From Acacia acuminata (Eukaryota > Streptophyta > Magnoliopsida > Fabales > Fabaceae): 64,000 nt of DNA. The stretch spans positions 1,860,001 to 1,924,000 of the forward strand of contig JAFJYI010000026.1 in the NCBI GenBank assembly GCA_019022655.1. Direction: 5' to 3'. Below the pieces are notes generated by a model. The model ran no database searches and was not told the DNA's origin. It saw only the letters and a program-made list of their open reading frames with translations. This document shows, piece by piece, positions 59,503-64,000 of this stretch; positions within the stretch are counted from its first letter, which is position 1, and each line of letters opens with the position of its first letter. Position numbers and translations under genes: made by a program.

Positions 59503-60313
59503 TTTAAATGTTTTATGACACATCAGTACCAACGATATTGGAATCATTTGAAATTATAACAGTTCCTCCAATTCTGTTTATAAGACCTTACTTGTTGATC
59601 CTTAATAATATATTTATAAGGTCTTCAACCAAAACATGTAATGATTTATCTATGACTTAATTTCAGAAAATGTCATTGTTTATTCTTTCACTCCATGATG
59701 GTAGTGGTAGCTTCTAAGTTCTAACTTTATTTATGAATACGATTAATTAGGGATAATTCTTAAAAGATGTAAAAAAATTTATACATTTAACTAACTTCAT
59801 GTATACTTACAAATATATGTTTTGATGTACATTTATTTATATATTTATGCAAACATATATACAAATAAATAAATAAGTACCAATCAGGATCATAAATCAG
59901 CCTTGGTGAAAATAGACATGGCTTATTTGTCTAAATAGACCTGGTTATAGACTTAAGTTTGAACAACTTATTTATCCTATGATCTTATTTATACGACAAA
60001 AAGAAAATTGTTTTTGTTAACATCATTAAATTTTTCGTATAAATCTATAATTTTACTTATAATTTTACAAACTTTGTTCTCTTGCACATATTAAATATGC
60101 AATAGGGATTAGTTTGAAAAGTTTTGAAATTTCAATACATAATTAATTTATGAGATTTAAGGCTTTTTTGTGGTTCCAATAAAAATTATTGTAAGTGACT
60201 TATAAATATGACCAAAAAATATTAAATATTAATTACACTCTCCAGTCCAATTTATAAGATGTCTCGTAGAAGGTAATTTTTGCTCTTTTTATAAAACATT
60301 TTGATAGTTTCAA

Positions 60314-60768
60314 GGGGAAAAAAACATTTAAATACCACTTCAACTTCCAAAATTTAGAAGAAAAAAAAACATGAAAACTTGCAAATGATAGAGAAATGAT
60401 GGGGTGGGAATATGAGTTTTCATGTTTTAGCTTAAAGATCAAAATACCCCTTTCATACATTTTTTCAATACAAAATGATTTTGACAAAAATCGACCATTA
60501 CGATTTTTGTCAAAATCATTACTATTTTTGTGGGCTGTGACCAATTAATTAATGTGATTAACTAAAACAGTAATGATTTTGACAAAAATCAAAATTGTTT
60601 TGACAAAATCCTTAAACTGAAAAAATGTGTGAAAGAGTATTTTGGTCTTTAAGCCAAAACTTGTAAAACTTAGATGCACACCTCATCCCTTCTTTATCCT
60701 TTACAAGTTTTAAGAGTCTTTTTTGGGCTTTGGAAGTTAAAGCGGTATTTAAATATCTTTTTTTCCTA
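60314..60768. mobile_element. MULE-type fold-back MITE (copy 3)
   Basis: Starts GGGGAAAAAAACATTTAAAT and ends with its complement TATTTAAATATCTTTTTTTCC. The centre includes GTAATGATTTTGACAAAAAT and GGGCTGTGACCAATTAATTA. It is the clearest copy of the family in the window. Confidence 0.75.
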
Positions 60769-61619
60769 GCGTTAAATATCTTTTTCATATATGCCCATAT
60801 CAACATAAAGGCGGGAGAGAGATCATAAATTAATTATATCATGTTAGAGTTAAGTATGATTAATATAAAGTATCCCTAATATTGAAAATCATTTGAATTT
60901 CGTAGACAATTTAATGTTTTAATTGTTTTTATTATCACATGTGAATTAGTATGAGACTAAAACAAAGTCAGGTTATAGCCTCCTAATAGAATATGTCTAG
61001 CCGATATCTTCCACGTGTTTCGTTGTATAACACAAACCCAAAAGTCAATGCAAGTTGATGTTTCTTATAAAATTGGTCATATGAGGTTTTGACCATTGAT
61101 TATTTATGTGATACTCAGATACATGCATGTCACGGCCAACGTTAGAAAAGTAGGAAAAAAGGAAACAAAAAGTGAGGTTTTTAATTAGGTTTCAAGATAT
61201 TTAAAGCTAGCAAGCTCAAAGCTCATAGCTTTTTATAATTATGTACTTTTAATTAATTAGGGAATTAAACATAAACGGTCAAATGAGCCAAGATGTTACG
61301 CGGTCCATATACGATCGATACATATAATATGTGTAGAATTGTTGATCCTAAATTTAATAGTAGTTAATATTGATTCATTTCAGGTCAAAATAATATTTTT
61401 CTAAGTATAAATTAATTATATAATATATATATATAAATAAAAAAATTAAGACCTTTTTATTTTTAAAAAATGTTATTTTCATATTATTCTTTACCTCATT
61501 TGACCTCCTACAATTTTTAGCAGCTATTCAGAATGTTTCTTCAAAACCCACTTTAAGTCCAATTCTTTTAATATTTTGATTATTTTCAAAAACTAAAATA
61601 AACACTTTAAATGTTATTC

Positions 61620-62165
61620 TAAAGGGTTAAATAGCAAATTAAATATACCCTGGAAGTATATGTCCAAGAGGAATTTTGTTTTGGAAATTTTGTTGGCTTA
61701 ATATAACCCCGGAAGTCTAAAAACGTAGCAATCTTGACCTTTTTCAGTTAAAAAACTAACATTCACCATTAAAAATTTACATTGACTGTTAACTTTTTAA
61801 CGAAAATAGCAAAATTCCTTCGTTTTTAGTTTTTAGACAGGGCACGAAGCCTTTTAAAGGCCTACTTATAATGTAGGCCTTTGAATATAAAACTTCATGC
61901 ACTTTGAGCCTATTAAAATCTATATAAATATAAGAATAAAAAAATTAAATATTTTGTTATTATATGATATAAATATAAATATATATATTTAATGTATAAA
62001 CAGGCCAGGCCTGAAGGCTTGTGTCGCCTTAACAAAATAAAAACCTTTTAACTTACGATAGGCTGCTTTTTATTTCCACCCCTACTTCGAGGCTACATTG
62101 AGTAATAAAAAAAACTTCCAAGACAAAATCGCTCCAAGGCATATACTTCCTAAAGGGATTTGCTA
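61620..62165. mobile_element. Element with ~40-bp inverted ends, apparently nested
   Basis: GGAAGTATATGTCCAAGAGG at 61,651 is complemented by the right end near 62,112-62,155 (CCAAGGCATATACTTCC). The interior contains a different block (about 61,845-62,090) with ACGAAGCCTTTTAAAGGCCT and GGCCAGGCCTGAAGGCTT, which looks like a second, nested repeat. Non-coding; it lies some 550 bases upstream of the DUF4228 start codon. Confidence 0.5.
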
Positions 62166-62476
62166 CATAGATAAATAAATAATTTTCTTAAGAAACAAAG
62201 GTTGAAACGAATGGGCCATTAATTTCATACGCATATAAATATATTTTGAATAATCTCTCAAAATAAATAAATTATTGTTTTGGAAGCTGTAATAGTAATA
62301 CTAATCTTAATTATAGCCCATACACGAGGGGCCAACGCGAGCGAGGGAGCCACATGTTCAAACCGCCATGGCTGACCAAAACCACCGACCCAATTGAATC
62401 CTTAAACCCAAAACAAACCTTGACTTTATCAAAGTCAATCTTCTTTTTTTCCTCACCATCGACATTTATCAATGGG

Positions 62477-62484
62477 TATATAAA
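62477..62484 (+). promoter_or_regulatory. TATA box of the DUF4228 gene
   Basis: TATATAAA about 236 bases before the start codon, followed by a TC-rich leader (CTCTCCCTCCTCTCTTC). A good plant core promoter. Confidence 0.6.
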
Positions 62485-62712
62485 TCTCTCCCTCCTCTCT
62501 TCTTTCCCTGCAAATACACCCACCTCACATCTCTCTCTCACTACAATATAATCGAGCTCAAGATTCTGTCATCTGATTCTCACTCTCACTCTTCAATCTT
62601 CATGCACTGGAACTGAAAGCAAAGAAGATCCATCTGAAAGTTCTTTCATCGAAGAAGCAAAGCTAATTGATATTCGACTACCTAGATTTCAATCAGTACT
62701 TCAGTTTCTGAT

Positions 62713-63372
62713 ATGGGAAATGCAATTGTGACACAGTGTCTGGCACAGCAAAAACCTAGTTCGTCATCGTCATTGTCGTCATCAATAAAACTTGTCTTCT
62801 GCGGCGGTCCGACGAGATTCCTGAGAGGGAGACACGTCGCCGGCGAGGTCATGTTCGAGTTCCCAGAAATGATGGTATGCCACGCCGACTCCTTCTTCAT
62901 GGGCTTCCCCGTACCGGCGTTAGCCCTAGACGACGAGCTCATTCCGGGACAAACCTACTTCATTCTCCCCATTGATCGCTTTGCATTCAAGGTCCTCTCA
63001 CCGTCATGGCTTGCAGCCCTAGGGTCGTCGTCATCGTCATCATCTCGGACGATCAAGTTTGGAGAGAGCCCTAGTCCTTTTGAGTACCTAAAGGGCTCAA
63101 ATGGGAGAGTTGTTATAAAGGTGAACCCTGAGTTCATCACGAGGCTTATTAATGGAGGTAATAATAATGACAAAGAAAGTGATGGTAATGGTCATCATAG
63201 CTTTTTGTGTAGTACTCCAGAGTTGAAGAAGCATTATGATCAGCTTGTGAGGTCTAAGGATCAGGTTTGGTCACCTAAGCTTGAGACAATTTCCGAACAT
63301 AATAAGGTTAGGTGTTCGCCTTGCAGATTATTCGGCTTAGAACGGAAACAAAAAGAGAACATTGTATATTAG
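62713..63372 (+). CDS. DUF4228 (PADRE) domain protein, likely N-myristoylated
   Basis: Single exon, 219 residues, start MGNAIVTQC with G at +4. Gly2 in MGNxxx(S/T) context suggests N-myristoylation and membrane attachment. Domain phrases follow the family: an early strand with KLVFCGGPTRFLRGRHVAGE, then MVCHADSFFMGFPVPALALD, then the hallmark LIPGQTYFILPIDR. A Ser-rich low-complexity stretch (partly CGT/CAT repeats) comes next and a Cys-containing tail (KVRCSPCRLFG) near the C-terminus. The length fits the family (roughly 150-230). DUF4228/PADRE proteins are small, stress- and pathogen-responsive plant proteins of unknown biochemical activity. The gene appears intact, with its own TATA box and leader. 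Confidence 0.88.
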   Translation: MGNAIVTQCLAQQKPSSSSSLSSSIKLVFCGGPTRFLRGRHVAGEVMFEFPEMMVCHADSFFMGFPVPALALDDELIPGQTYFILPIDRFAFKVLSPSWLAALGSSSSSSSRTIKFGESPSPFEYLKGSNGRVVIKVNPEFITRLINGGNNNDKESDGNGHHSFLCSTPELKKHYDQLVRSKDQVWSPKLETISEHNKVRCSPCRLFGLERKQKENIVY

Positions 63373-63770
63373 TTAAGGTTTAGAGGAGACATCTACATAT
63401 AGATTTTTTTTTTTTTTTTGAAGAATTGTACCCTGGTAGATCAAATGATCTCGATCGTCTCATAAAGTGTTGATTAATTTCAATGATCATAAGTCTTGCA
63501 ATCAATTCATGATACGATGCAGTTTGTTCGATGACTGGATCAAATTATATAATAGAAGCTTGAGAGAGACCACACACTCATATTCCAAATTCTTGCACAT
63601 TTAAGGTATTCCACTTAAGATCAAAACAAACCCATGTGCTAGATCAGACCGGAGGGGGTGTAGTTCACCTATTTCATTCATCTTTATAGCTAGCTAGAAT
63701 TGCCAACCTATATATATATATATATATATATATAGCTAAAGAGACTACATATGCAATGTGAAACTTTGTA
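63373..63770. other. 3' flank of the DUF4228 gene
   Basis: Includes the 3' UTR, a T-run at about 63,405 and a (TA)n microsatellite at about 63,712-63,733. Nothing else seen. Confidence 0.5.
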
Positions 63771-64000
63771 GAGGTTTTATATAACCGCTACAAATGTGTA
63801 GACTATTTGCATTCTGTTGTAGCGGTTTAATTTCTGTATATAATCACTATAAATGTGCAGACTTTTGGCATTCTCTAGCAGTTCATATGATAAAAACTGC
63901 TACAAATAAACCACCACAAATGTCACGCTATTAGGAACGTTTGCGGTGGCTTGTGTAAATTAACCGCTACAAATTTGATATCATATTTTATAGCTTTTAT
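63771..64000. repeat. Subterminal-type repeat block entering the right edge
   Basis: The word AACCGCTACAAATGTGTAGA and variants (ATCACTATAAATGTGCAGAC, AACTGCTACAAATAAACC, AACCGCTACAAATTTG) recur at intervals, with the complement GTAGCGGTTTAAT in between. Direct and inverted short motifs like these are typical of the subterminal region of CACTA-type transposons. The terminus itself is outside the window, so this is tentative. Confidence 0.45.

Larger units (their letters stand above)
57661..61400. repeat. Tandem segmental duplication, copy 3 (truncated)
   Basis: Begins TTTATTTTATTTTATTTTATGATTTC and follows copy 2. It lacks about 680 bases near 57,838 and lacks the fold-back element and gene fragment at its end, passing into unique sequence after CAGGTCAAAATAATA. 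A (TA)n run lies at 58,190-58,224. It probably shows the right edge of the original locus. Confidence 0.85.

Noticed and set aside
61845..62090. Possible tRNA or other structured RNA from the inverted GCCTTTTAAAGGC words
   Set aside because: No cloverleaf, no A/B boxes in correct spacing; better explained as nested transposon sequence.

Overview
The window is nuclear DNA from a flowering plant, most likely a eudicot. It has AT-rich non-coding DNA, spliced plant-type genes, a P-class PPR gene, a DUF4228 gene, Athila-type and Tat-type Ty3/gypsy retrotransposons, a MuDR-like transposon and many MITEs. The species cannot be named from the sequence alone. Only three host genes are well supported; at least three quarters of the window is transposable-element or repeat DNA.

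Layout. 1-2,894 (minus): 5' part of a homeodomain gene whose 3' end lies left of the window. 3,200-6,500: AT-rich intergenic DNA with two MITEs. 6,500-16,030: a decayed Mutator-like element (MULE) with an HMG/ULP-protease-like gene on the plus strand, a mudrA-type transposase on the minus strand, and between their 3' ends an array of ~120-bp tandem repeats that is itself split by a hAT-like element. 16,300-17,605: a MITE and a second hAT-like copy. 17,606-27,434: a broken full-length Athila-type retrotransposon whose leader holds a perfect 80-bp inverted repeat. 28,567-30,804: an intact intronless PPR gene, with the Athila 3' LTR ending about 1.1 kb before its start codon.

33,540-61,400: a three-copy tandem segmental array of a non-coding unit (about 5 kb without insertions). 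Copy 1 carries private MITEs. Copy 2 carries a 2.34-kb solo LTR and a 9-kb Tat-type retrotransposon that landed inside a MITE. Copy 3 is truncated. Copies 1 and 2 each end in a fold-back element plus a short membrane-anchor ORF with a MULE-like terminus; copy 3 lacks these. The copies act as empty-site controls, so several insertions and target duplications can be read directly. 62,713-63,372 (plus): an intact DUF4228/PADRE gene. The right edge enters another repeat with short subterminal motifs.

How the parts relate. The three host genes are not obviously functionally linked. The transposon parts are linked: the MULE right terminus, its internal 120-bp repeat and the MITEs at 16.3, 38.7, 46.4/55.7 and 60.3 kb share sequence, so the MULE is a plausible relative or source of that MITE family. 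The Tat element has a non-coding-strand gene downstream of pol, as described for Grande-like elements. It is gag-less and has lost visible catalytic residues. All boundaries and relationships were read by eye; no search or alignment program was run.
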